Source: Wuchereria bancrofti
Taxonomy: Eukaryota; Nematoda; Chromadorea; Rhabditida; Onchocercidae
Length of the DNA stretch: 64,000 nucleotides
NCBI GenBank assembly: GCA_005281725.1
Contig: SSBO01000003.1
Coordinates: forward strand, 1,759,396-1,823,395
Direction: 5' to 3'
Position numbers and translations under genes: made by a program. Below the pieces are notes generated by a model. That model was not told the origin of the DNA, searched no databases, and worked only from the letters and a program-made list of their open reading frames with translations. Below are positions 26,146-38,526 of the stretch, piece by piece. Position 1 is the first letter of the stretch. Every line of letters starts with the position of its first letter.

Positions 26146-27559
26146 TCGTCAATATTAAGATGAAAATTTTCAGCCATTATTGTAATCACTGTTATTTCAA
26201 TTCCGATTATAATTACTATAGATAATTCAATTGAATGTTTGGTTTAATTTGATCAATCAATATCAAAAACGATTAATTAGAATAATTAATTGTTTTTCAA
26301 ATTAATATTTGCAAAGGAAATATTAACAAGTAATTAAAAATTAATGCAAAAGGAATAAAAACGTACAGTGAACAAATAAGATACTGAAAAATGTTTAGAA
26401 AAATTTCAAATGGAAACTGTGTTAATTTGCAAAATATTCATGCCAAATATATATGTAAAGAATATGAACGAATTTAATAAAATTAAAAAGTCTAAAGCTT
26501 AGTTCCAATTTTGAAATGTAATTGCGAAATATTTTCAACGATGAAACTAGATAGATAACAGCTGACGATGAAATCATTATTGAAAATTGAAATTGTAACC
26601 TTAACAAATGGTGATACCAAAAGAATTTTTTGGCAGTAACAAATGAGTGAAAGAATAAAAAATGATTAGAATTCTAATAGACAGCAATATTGATTGCAAA
26701 TGATAAAATTAAACATTTTCAGTCAGAATTGGTTAGATTACGAAATTTAAAAATTTAGTCAAAAAAAAAAAGAACAAATATACATGAATACGACGAATAC
26801 GATCTTTTATCATTCTCATTAATTACTTCATTTATAGAATAAAAAATTAAAGAAGCAAAAAAAAAAAGAAAAAAGAAAAGACAATTAACAAAATGGAACA
26901 GTAAAATAAAATGACATACTATTTCTTCTTCAAAAAGAAAAAAAAAAATTAAAAGCAACAAATGAAAAAAAAAAGAAGAAAAAAACGTTAATATAATTTT
27001 TTCTTCTTTCCCATTTTAACATGCATCAATTCAGATATTTTTAAGATAAAACGAATAATATAAGTTGCAAATGTGAAAATTGGGCATTTCGTTTTTTTTT
27101 TAGTAAGAAAGAATCATGGAAATTTCATCAAAAAATATCAGATGAAGCAGAAAATTTAACAATTCAATCAATCGTTGTCGTTTTTTTTTCGCATTGTAAA
27201 AAAATGATATCTTTCACTTTTCTTATTTTTTCATTTTCATTTGATCCGCTTAATTTCATTTATTTTCAATTTACTTTATTTTTTCTTTTTTGAAAAAACT
27301 TACCAGTGAGAAACAAATTGCAGAAATGAAAGTTTGATCAAACAGCAACAACTGTAAACAGCAAAATAGATATCAGATAAATGATATGAACTTCTCCTAT
27401 ATCATATTTTGCTAATCTTACTCTTGTCAAAACATTTCAAAAATTTTTGAAAAGTAGCGAAAATGATATAGGTTTCAATAGAAACAAAAAAATCTGATGG
27501 TAATTTAAATAGTTTTAAAATAAATAATTTTATTGGAATATTTCAATGCTATTAACTTA

Positions 27560-27585
27560 GTTCTTTCTTTCTTTCTTTCTTTCAT
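27560..27585. repeat. (TTTC)n microsatellite
   Basis: About five to six TTTC units in tandem. Confidence 0.8.
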
Positions 27586-28704
27586 AGTTTCATTCAGTAA
27601 GGAATTATAATTGAGAAAAAATTCAAGTCTAACCTAAAATGATGGGATGGTTAGGGATTTAAGAAAAGGCTCAATGTGAAAGAATGATTCATGTCCCTAA
27701 TATTGCTCTCAGCAATTTTTAGCATCCTTAGCTTCTTTTTAAACTTTCATATATAGTCAAAAGTTTTTCAAAAATAGAAACTTTGAAACTAAAATAGATG
27801 AAGAAAATGATAAACGACTAGAAATGACCTGAAATTATGAGACAGAAATGAAAGGAGAAATGCGGGGATTGTTTAAATCATTCAATTTAATCTTTCTCAG
27901 ACACATAACGGACAAATGTTATAGCTGAAAAATCAATATTTACTATTAATTTCAAAAAAAAAAAGAAAAAAAAAAAAGAAATTTGATAAATGCTCTCTCT
28001 TACTCAATTACTTTATATTTTTATGGATTCATTCTGTTGAAATGATTAGTGGGGCATATATTTAAGCATATTAAGAATTAAAATCATTGCTTACTGGAAG
28101 ACAACCAATAAAACGATTCTTCTTTCTTTTCAAGGAATTATTAAGTTATTCGTTTACTTTAAAGATAATTATCATAAAAACGGTTTAAAAATGAAAGGTA
28201 AAACAACATTACAAAAGACAATATTTGTCTACAAAACGTTACAAGTTAAATTCTTCTTAAATTTCTAAAAAAAAAAAAAAAAAATTTTTTTTGAAATCTT
28301 TCAATAAAATGATGAAGTACCGATGAGAAATCGTACTTCAAAAAGTTCAATCTTTAATTATTACTTCTAATTCAAAACAACATTCTTGTTTAAATGCTAA
28401 AAGTTCAAGCAAATAATGTTAAATTATATCAGAACAAAAAGCTTTTAACATCTATTACCATGAGAAGCATTTTATAAATTTTGTTTACATTATAATTAGT
28501 ACAAAAAAAAAATTAGAAATTCACAAACTATTATGAATGATTTTAAAAAAGTGTAAAAGGATGATTGTGAAAAGTAGTAATGACAAGAGAGCAAAAGCGG
28601 AGAATGGATGATAGAGGAGAAAAGAGATGCTATTTCCTCCTTTACCATTTTATCCTCTAACTAAATATCCAATTACATCAATGCAACTTATGGAACTTTC
28701 CAAA

Positions 28705-28752
28705 AGCGCACGTCATATTAAGCGCACGTCATATTAAACGCACGTCACATTA
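28705..28752. repeat. Three tandem copies of a 16-bp unit containing GCACGTCA
   Basis: Units at 28705-28720 and 28721-28736 are identical (AGCGCACGTCATATTA). The third, 28737-28752, differs at two positions. Each carries, on the minus strand, TGACGTGC, a bZIP-type core similar to CRE/UPRE sites. They are GC-rich against an AT-rich background. A regulatory role is inference. Confidence 0.85.
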
Positions 28753-29284
28753 AGTATGCCAACTTTGCAGTACATATAACACATATATATGCAAAAAATG
28801 GAGGAAATATTAGATAATTTTCCCAAAGATACTTAGTTTTCTTCACTGCGTCTTTTTTTTTTTTTTGTTTATTTTGATTGGCATAAAATAAAATGGGAAA
28901 ATCTGTACTTCAAATCGAATATTTATTTGCCTTTTGTCTAAAAAATTTGATTGGATACAATCTTTACTTTTATTTAGTACAAAATTTCAAAAGATTCATT
29001 TAAAAAAAAAACAATTGTAATTTTAACAAAAGAAAATTCACAAACATTTAAAATGATATACAATTGGTGCATGATATTTTATAAGAATTTTGCAACAAAA
29101 ATTTAGCGAAATTAAAATCAAACAGGAAATGAAAGGAGCAGAATATTCATGGAAAAGATATATTTCGATGATTTCAATTACAAAAAATGAAAGATAAAAT
29201 AAAATAAAGTAGTTAGTAACTGCAATTGATACGAGCATTTAATGAAGGAATTTTAAATAAAATGATTGTATAGAAGGAAGAAGA

Positions 29285-29400
29285 AATGACAATAGTAATA
29301 ATGACAATAATAATAATTACTATAATTGTTATGATAATAATAATAATTATTATAGTTGTTATTATTATTATTATCATTGTAATATAATATTGATAATAGT
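29285..29400. repeat. (AAT)n/(ATT)n inverted microsatellite
   Basis: AAT-type repeats are followed by ATT-type repeats with matching interruptions (ATTACTATAATTGTTATG and ATTATTATAGTTGTTATT), making an imperfect hairpin-forming tract. Confidence 0.7.
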
Positions 29401-32400
29401 AATAGTAATGATTGTCAACCAGACTTTTTTATGATAATTAGAGTTAGGAACTTTTGCTATAGAAAGACGGTAACAACTGAAATCCGAATTAGAAGCCAAA
29501 TACAATCAAACTTAATTATCTTATTCGGGTAATGTAGTTACATCACAAATGTGTCCTTCGATATTCCTAAATAACTTTTAATGTTTATTCTGCTGTTGCA
29601 ATAATCACTAAAATATTGACGAAATTTTCAGATAAGTATAAATTAAAAATAAAAGTAAACTGTTTTGCATAAATGATTTGAAATTGTATGAAAAATCTAA
29701 AAGATAAGTTTATTAACAATGCGATGGTATATGAAACAAAATTTGGATTGCTAAATTGAATGAAAAAAAGAAAAAACAATAATTAAAGGATCGAACTAAG
29801 GAGGAAACTTTCGGGATTCATTACACTGCTAACATATGGCATTACACGATAAAAAATAATTTAGTTCATTTAAAAAGAAAAGAACAAAACTGTTAAAATT
29901 AAAATTTAACAAGCTAGAAAAACCACTTGTTCAATATAGAGATGAATATTTATAGCAAAATAATATTAATGATTCAGATTAGAATAAATGCAATAAATTT
30001 GACAAATAAATAAATTAATGTTATAGCTGCAACTTATGCATCGTATAATAATATTGATCAGCTTGCAATATTTATCACAAGTTAATTATAATTGGCAGAA
30101 ATTAATTATTGAATAAATATATGAAAGGTAAGGAAATATTGGCAAAACTTGGAATTAATAAAAGAGAAAGATTAATGGTATTATGGCGATTATATTGAAA
30201 ATATGATAGATGGTTAGACTGGCAGTCTTATCGATTCTGTTTAGATTAATAATTATTAGCTTTTAAACTTATTATGAGTTAGTTATCAAAGTATGAAACG
30301 ACATTATCTATAAAAAGTGGACAGAAGCAGAAGTTGAATGGAAATGCTGTGTAATTGTTTACGACGGATTTGTTGGTCAGCTGTCTTTGTTGTCATTGGT
30401 CAATGTTTCTAAAATTCATTAGCATTTTCACATCTCAATATGGCTTGTTTGTTTTTCATTTATATGCAAATTTGCATCCATAATAAGATATTAATCATTA
30501 TAATTAGATATTTAGTAATTTTTTAATAATAGTGAGCTAATATTTAGAAATGGCAAGCAATATTTATTAATTCATTTCTTTGTTTATTTATTTATTGTTT
30601 TATTCCTCATTAGCAAGAAGTAACAATTCATTTATCTGTTTACTATTTATTTGTTTATATAATCCCTTCTCTTAAGAAAGTTCAGAAAACAGCATTGATT
30701 GATTTAATTGTAACAATTTATTTCGAATTTTTTTTTCCTACTCTTTTCATTAATTACTTTTACTATTTATTCGTGCAGTCATTGAAATGACGCTCAGTGA
30801 CATTGTTTGTTATTAAATTTATATAAAATCACAGAATGATGTGCTGCTTTTACTCTATCAGTTAAATTTAAAATTTTAAACCTAATTTTGAGTACTATAA
30901 TTAGATTTAAGAGCGAAATGAAAGAAAAATGACAGGCCTTAACATATTAACTATATTTATACTAAATGAGTAAGACATAATTTCAATATAATTTACTCAC
31001 AAAATATCATAAACTTTCTTGCTCACACAAATTTCATTTTTTTAGTAATTTTTTTAAACTATCTATATTTCCGGTTGTTTTCCTATATCTTCGCATTGCA
31101 ATTTCACAAATAGCCAACACATTTATTGCACCAGGCTCTTTTTCTTCTTGAGTAATTTTTCACTCCAAAAATCAATTTACAGCAAAATTTCAATTTTAAT
31201 TAAATTCCATTTTTTTTTTAAAAATAATCGTGTAATGTGTTGCTATTTGTGAAATTACAAGAAATCGCTTTTTTTTTTTTAAATAAATACTTAATAATAT
31301 AAACATATCAGTGCTGATTTAAGTTTAATTTCATCCATCAGTGTGAATTTTCATATATTAATTCTTTTTTTTTTTGCAGAAAATTTAATTTCTCACCATC
31401 CTGATCATATGTAATTGCACTTGCGCAGTCTATGCAGATTGCATGCTGCAGATGCAATCTTTGAATTGCATAAACTTGCATGAATAAATTGTCAAAAAAT
31501 TCCACATCTTAAATACTTGTTATTGATCTTTCGAAGAAAGCACAAAAATAGGAAATAGACGATGAAAAAAAAAATAATTAAAATCAATAAAATTTCATAT
31601 AAATGCCGTATGTGTGTGAAAATTTAATTACTTCTATTAATATCCAAGAAGATGGATGTCAAAAATGACCAGTGGTTATTTGCTGAATATGTGAACAATT
31701 AATCTGTCACCTTACTTACATCCCTTATTTATTGCAAGATGCAGGAAAACTTCTTGTAAATACATTTTTGAACTATAATTAAATCAACTTTTTAAATAAC
31801 TTAAACAATCTAACCTTTATTATTTTTATCATTTTTCATGCTATTATCATTTATAATCTTGCTAAAATTTTACCAAAACCTGCGAAAAGAAATAGAAATG
31901 AACAAATCTGCCAAATTAATTCAAACACACACACACATACTTCAATTCATATTTGCAGATTACTATTTAAAATGTTTCTTTAAATTTTCATCATTCAAAT
32001 AATTATTATTAAAGTCCTATCAAGTAATTAATTACCAGGAAAAATTGGTAATATTTTTTTGGCTAATATGTAATGTTCAAAAAACAAAATTTTAACCAAA
32101 TTTTGTTATTTTGTTTATCTCAATTATTTTCCCAAAGCATTGCATTAAATGTTTCGACTATTTTTAAATTACTTATGTGTTCTCATTTGTTTTTCCCTCT
32201 GCATCTATTAAATTAAATTAAATTGAAATTCTGCTCTTTCATATTCTTTTCAAATTGTTTATCTTCAACTTGTTTAGTGATAACAATAAATGATTAATGG
32301 CAAAATTTCCTGACAACTTCCATCTCGAAATATTTTAAAATTTGAATTTTTTTTTTTTATAATTGTAACCTTCTATTACTTGTTCTACTATGCGTTAGCA

Positions 32401-35400
32401 ATTCAATTGTAATTAATTTGTGGAATTTTGTCATACCATTTATAAGATAGTCAATACTTCCATCATACTTCGTAAAACTTTAACTAAATTTACTGCTTGC
32501 AATCAATATTTTATAATTTAACTAATATTTCTTACCTTTTGATGATATATCAACTTTTGCCTACGTAGAAATGCGACCAAACCTTTATTATCAGTGATTT
32601 TTTTTTTAAGAAGCATAACACAATAGAAATATAATAAATTCATTAAGCAAGGCCAGACAGGTAAAATTGCATTTTTGAATGAAACTTAAATTAAATTGGA
32701 TGAAATCTTTGAAGTTAAAGTGAGATAACATGATAAGTAGGATTGTAATATTTCATTAACAGAGTCCAAATAAAAGTTCTGGCGAAAAATTTAATTCCAA
32801 AATATTCGATGGTTCATGTAAAGAACAAATTATACTGCATAATGCTTACAAATACACCACAATAATACTTCTCGGATAATCATGATTGCAATCATGATTG
32901 AACAATTATAATCATAATAGTGAGAAAATAAAAAGTATGAGAATTATAGCTTGAAAATTAAATTGTTAGTATGAAAAATAGAAGTAAGAATTGGTTAATA
33001 ATAATAAAAATGACAGGAGTTTTTCGAATTTCATTTCTACACAAAATGAAAAATTAGAAAATTAGATGGTTGGAATGAATAAATATTTCTTCTCAATAAG
33101 ATCAGCTTTGAAATACGGCTAATTATTGGTTGAAAATTTTTTCTTTTTTCTATTATGTAGCTTCATAACATAATATCAAGGATCTTTTGCACTTATTTAT
33201 TATTTCAATAAAATTTTTCATTAGTTCGATTTCAAATGAATGAATTTGTTTTTATGACAATTAATAAATATCGCGAATAAATTCCCTCATTTTATCTCAT
33301 TTCACTTAATTTTAGAAAAATGCTCAAACAAATAATTCTTTTCTTAATGTCAAACTTAAATTGTGAATACAAATGACAATCTCATCATTAAGGACGATTT
33401 TATTTTTTGTTTCTAATAAACCCAACAATTTTCTCAAAATAATTTCGAAAGCATTTCTCAGTGATATTACTTTCAATCAATTATTTATTTATGAGTATGT
33501 ATTGAAACAATAGCATAGCTTAAAATCTTGTTAAGGAAGCATTTCAAATAGCATTTCAATTTGAAAATAACTCAATTACATCTCGAATTTATGTTTTATC
33601 GGATTATATTAACACTTGAAATCATTCAACTTACACTTTTATCAGGGTTTTTATTACTTTTAAATTGAATATGACTAACATTTTAAACTTGAAAACACAA
33701 AAGAACAAATATTCGTGAAAAAATTGATAGATATAAAATTGTGAATAAACTTTTATAGTCAATCTCTGACTAATTAAAGAAGACAGTATTATATTCCTTT
33801 TTTTCCTCTTTTTGAAATATATTTTATGCTAATTACAATTACTGTCATTTCTAAATTGTAATAAAATGTTTACGGTGAATTTTACGAAAAAAAAAAGTTT
33901 CAATTAATTAAAAACTCACAAAAGTCTCATATATTCGCATAAATTTTACATACATGTTACAAACGGAGGATGCTGAAGGAAGAAAAAAAAAAAAATAATA
34001 CAAAGAGAGGAAAGCATAAGTTAAATTTTAGGATTTAAAGGCTAACTTAGCAATGAGGAAGTAATAAGCTTGAAAAAGATGAAAGAAAGAAGTAAATCTA
34101 TTGGATGATGTGAAAGAATATCAATGAAATAAAACTTTTTAACTAACTTTTATTGTTTTCAACAAGCAACCATCCCCCTCAATTTAATCGTCACCAGAAT
34201 TGACAGCTAAAAAACATAATAGACGTCTGGTAGGAATGGAATTAAAAATTTATGGAGAGAATTCATTTATGATTTGAATAAGGAAGAGAATCAATGATTT
34301 GTAATAATACGATAATGCAATGTTATTAGAGGAAAAGTAATTGAAAGTATGAAGAAAGAGAAGGAAAAAAGCAATAACTTATGAATAAATTGAATGCTGT
34401 TCATTGGACATAATAAGTAAACTTTCGTCACTTTAGCGCCAAATTATTTGCAATAAACATTTAATAAGACAAGATGCTCAGACATATATTTTCAAGATTG
34501 AAATAATTCATCATAAGTAGCAGCAGTTGTGTTACTAAATGATGACAAATATTTCTTGGAATCGACTGTTATTTCCATTGCATGATATTATTTGCATTGA
34601 TTTAACTTCTATTTGTGGTTCATAAGTCATTGATCAATTATTATCATTAATATCAAATGACTGCAATATTGATTGATTTAAGCATAAAATTATGAAAAGT
34701 GTGAGCAATGTTTTATTTCATATGAAATGTTCCAGTTCTTCAATAATAATGAAGGAAATCAAATTTGTAATAATGGAACAATCAACGAACGCTGAACATA
34801 AAAAAAAGGTTAATGGTAACAAAAGCAACAGCAATAAAATAATGAACAAGGAGGAAAATAATTATAAAGTGGAAATTAAAGGAATTTTTTTTTGCAAATT
34901 GTGTTGGAAAATACAGAAAGTGAATTTTTATTAAACTACAAACTAATTTCAATTAAACTACAAACATTTCCCTAAATGAAATAGGAAAACTAGACTAAGA
35001 CACAGTTAATCTAAGAAACGAAAATGACTAATTCTATTTACTAAACTGCAAATGATCTATCTCACAATTTTTGAATCACTTAATCTTTCCTAGAAGAATG
35101 ACTGAAACTCTCACAAAAATAAAGACCAGCATGACCACTATAACCATTGCTACGATAAGAAAATATAAATAACATTAAGAAAACGTTATGTGTTCTATAA
35201 CAAAAAAGACGATATGTTGAATAAAAGTGAACAAATGATTTTTAAAAATTTGTTGAATTCTTGAAATAATTTCTTTTGTTGCATTACTTCTTGCATTATT
35301 GTCTTTCTGGTAAACTATAAAAAAATTATCACACATTCACAATTTTTTTACCCACTAACACTATTAACTTTTAATTAATTCAGCTCATGTTGTAACATTT

Positions 35401-35591
35401 TCTCATTTTTCGATTCCCAAATCCAAAGATATTCAACGAAGTTTTCAAGACTGATAAGCAAGTATTTGTTTTTCGAATTTAATTTAAAATCCACTGATTT
35501 TTTTTTCTAAAAAACCAAGATGAAAGATGAAACAATGATAAGAAAAGGAGTGAATCTGGAATGTAATATAGTGATTCCGAAAACAGAATAC

Positions 35592-38476
35592 TTAAGGAAC
35601 ACATGGCCGCCTACGTAAATTAGGTGTCTTTTCTATTAGTCTAACACCGTTCATAAAACGATTATAAGCATTTAACAAATTTTTTGGTGACTTTGGATCA
35701 AGATCCACAATTTTTACGGAATATGCAAAACTGGTGTAGCTAGCTCCGACAACTCGCACAATTTGCTGTCTGGATGACGCAACTGGATCAACTAATCGCA
35801 TACTAATCATCAACGAGCAATCCTTCATTGTGGCAGCTAAGAGATAACGTTCAACCAGAGCACGATCTGTGTTCTGATGTAGGAATGTAACATCTTTCTT
35901 TGGTAGCAAGCATTTATCCAGTAGTTCTTTCTGTAAGCAAGAAATAATATTTTTATGAAGAAATGAAAATTTTATGAAGAAAATTCCCCGATGGTAACAA
36001 GATTGCATTCAGAAACACAACACATGAAAGAATATCTTTCATGTATGGTATCATCATATTTAAATATAGTTCGAAAAATTATTGAAAACAATGACTAAAA
36101 TAGGTTTATGATTGTTTTATAAAGGCTTATGATTGCTGCTTAAATACATATTTATAATCCCTTTTCTAATTTGATTAAAAATTTTCTAATTTGCATTTAA
36201 ATATATTTCGAAAAATGGTTAAAAATAATGATCAAAAATAGCAATGACCCAAAAAATCTTTTAAAATTTTTTTCGAAAGTTCAAATTCTTGATTCTTGAA
36301 AATGAAAGAATACATCAACCATATTAACCTGCACTGTTTCTGAAAGGTTTGTATAAATTTGGTAAGCACGAACTATACCAATCGTATCGATTCGCTGTCC
36401 ATTGAGTAACTTTGTGAGAACACCTGAATCGTGCACAGCAAATAAATCGTCCGACGGTGCATTTACCAAAATGCAACATAACTGCAAATATCCAGCTGTG
36501 TAATAAAAAAAAAAAAGAAACAAATTTCATTAAAACCAAATATTTCTAGAGAAACAGGACGAAGTAACAAATATGCAGCGAAAATTGCATGAATCAGTTG
36601 GGAAGAAATCGTCAAAGAGAAGAATACCACTGTATAATTCTTTTTACAATGGTCAGTAATAGTGATGCAAGAAATCAAGGAAAATTAGAGTATTCCAACT
36701 TTTTTGCTAAATTGTTAAATAAAGAGCTGAATACGAAATATGTCCAACAGATGAAAACAGTTTAAAAACATACTATAAAAATTTGTATAGGAAATAAGTA
36801 AAAAAAAAAAAAAACCAAGAAATATAATAACTTACGGCACTGATTAATTGTTGAACAGAAACAGAAGTATCACGAAAAAGTAATTCATGAAGTTGTTCGC
36901 TTGTCAACTGATGTTCATCTGAATGTATTAAAGTTCCATCGAGAAAAATTCGTAGATTTCGATGTGGTACTACAAACAGTGAGTTAAGTGCCTTACGCAT
37001 TCGTTTCAAATCACCGCTGAACAAATCCAACGGACAAAAATCGTACATTTGTTCGAAGGCATCCGAATGGCACTTTTCCAGCTATAAGCATAGTCTAAAA
37101 TTTCAATTTGGTAAATTTGCTATCAAAATTTATCTAAAGATTAATATTTTGATAGAACACATCATATGATAGATTAATCATATGATAGTAATACAAGCAA
37201 CTTAGATAAATTACATATAAATTATTAAAGTATTCAGAACACAAAATACCTGTAATATGCAGTTGTTGCAATATGGCACGCTGATACCAGGATGATTCTG
37301 CATAAAACCTTGTTTGGGCTTAATTTCCACCGTAATTGTTGGACCAAAATAGCGTGATGATAAACATTTCGGAATCCTTGTAGCATCCATCATTTGCAAA
37401 ATGCTCACATAACGAATATTCTTTGAACAACAAGACGGAAAGAAGCTCATCGTGGACGGATATTTCTTTGAATCGCACAATTCATCAAATGTTTCAATCT
37501 TTAAATTGAATGGAAGGGCAGGGATCTGAAAAAAAAGAAACATTCGGTAGCTAAACTAAACATTCTTGCAACACAGATTACTGCGAAGTTTGAATGTACC
37601 ATGTGCAATTATAAGACATGAACGCATTCATGATTTCGATCCTTCTTTAATTCTCTTTGGTTATAAAAACCTAGAATGCATGCCAATATTTACCCATCTC
37701 TACAAGCAACTGCAAACTGCAAACGGCAGCACAACGGTGACTATCAACAATATTATTCACATGCAATCAAATTTATTGATTCAATAAATGTATTCCAATA
37801 TCAAGTTATTCGTTTAGTAAATCTACTAAATGGCTAATCTTAGCTTGACAACATTCGTCAACAAAATTCTTCTCTGTCCTATACTTGAAACATCAAGATG
37901 TATCCGCTATGATTATCTAATAATTAACTAAAAATCTTTTATGCAAATTTTCGATATTAAATATTTCCTAAAACATTAGAGAGGTTAAATTATGCACTCA
38001 CTTTGGCGAGATGATGCAGAGATTCTGTGTCAATTTCAACAACTTTAGGTTTAACAAGAAACTGTCGACCAAGAAAAGGCACAATTAACTTCTCCAAATA
38101 TGCAATAACAACATGACATTTTGGCTTCGTCGTTACATTCCCCGATTTGCGTTGTTTTGTCAATCTCCAGGCTATCCTACAAAATTACACAAATATCCGT
38201 CTTTTTCTCAGTTACGAAAATGAAACAGAATTTCTGTGTTGTAAATCTTTTGACAGAATGGAAAAATCTTCATCATAAAATAAGCTACAACAACAGAATA
38301 CTGCAAAAGAGAATGTGGAAAAAAAAATCGAAAAAAGAAACATGCCTTAAACCTGTTTTTTCACATTTTGCACTAATCACAAAATTAGCACGACCTTCAC
38401 CTCGAAAACAAAAAGAACGAAAGGAACACGGGTCAATAACTGGTGTATTTGGTGGAACCATTGATTGACAATCCAT
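35592..38476 (-). CDS. IPPK: Inositol-pentakisphosphate 2-kinase (439 aa, 6 exons)
   Basis: Phosphorylates inositol pentakisphosphate at position 2 to make inositol hexakisphosphate (phytate); expected in nucleus and cytoplasm. Exons: 38476-38346, 38176-38002, 37525-37250, 37081-36836, 36481-36329 and 35930-35592. Family hallmarks are in the right order: the N-terminal nucleotide-loop region FRGEGRANFVISA, then VEIKPKQGFM, a Cys-containing segment VPYCNNCILQ, FCPLDLFSGDLKRM, and the C-terminal AATMKDCSLMISM with its conserved Asp. The tail segment VKIVDLDPKSP also matches the family. Length is slightly below the human enzyme (about 490 aa). The first exon must use a GC donor to keep the conserved strand GLRIAWRLTK. 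An in-frame TGA sits just before the chosen ATG; a second ATG, five codons downstream, is possible. Confidence 0.92.
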
Positions 38477-38494
38477 TCACTCTCGAACACTCTC

Positions 38495-38509
38495 CTAACT
38501 ATCAATCAT
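38495..38509 (-). other. Four-codon upstream ORF in the IPPK leader
   Basis: ATGATTGATAGTTAG (MIDS, stop) lies between a TTTTCAG acceptor and the main start, 18 bases before the latter. It would be in the mature leader if that acceptor is used and could reduce or gate translation. Confidence 0.5.
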
Positions 38510-38515
38510 AATGGC

Positions 38516-38526
38516 CTGAAAAATGT
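38516..38526 (-). promoter_or_regulatory. Splice acceptor before the IPPK leader (probable trans-splice site)
   Basis: Minus strand ATTTTTCAG|GCCATT gives a strong acceptor (AG at 38517-38516) 39 bases before the main ATG. It is likely a spliced-leader site or the end of a 5'UTR intron. Confidence 0.45.

Larger units (their letters stand above)
24266..35591. other. 11-kb gene-poor interval
   Basis: No exon chain with matching splice phases was found on either strand. It contains A/T homopolymers, TTA repeats (25934-26145, 29285-29400), AATA repeats (25376-25400), TTTC repeats (27560-27585), the 16-bp triple repeat at 28705-28752, a TGCATG cluster near 31430-31490 and a 22-bp palindrome at 32878-32899. 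Confidence 0.5.

Noticed and set aside
25935..26225. Overlapping plus-strand ORFs rich in Leu and Tyr
   Set aside because: They are produced by a TTA/ATT microsatellite read in two frames; no splice context or complexity.
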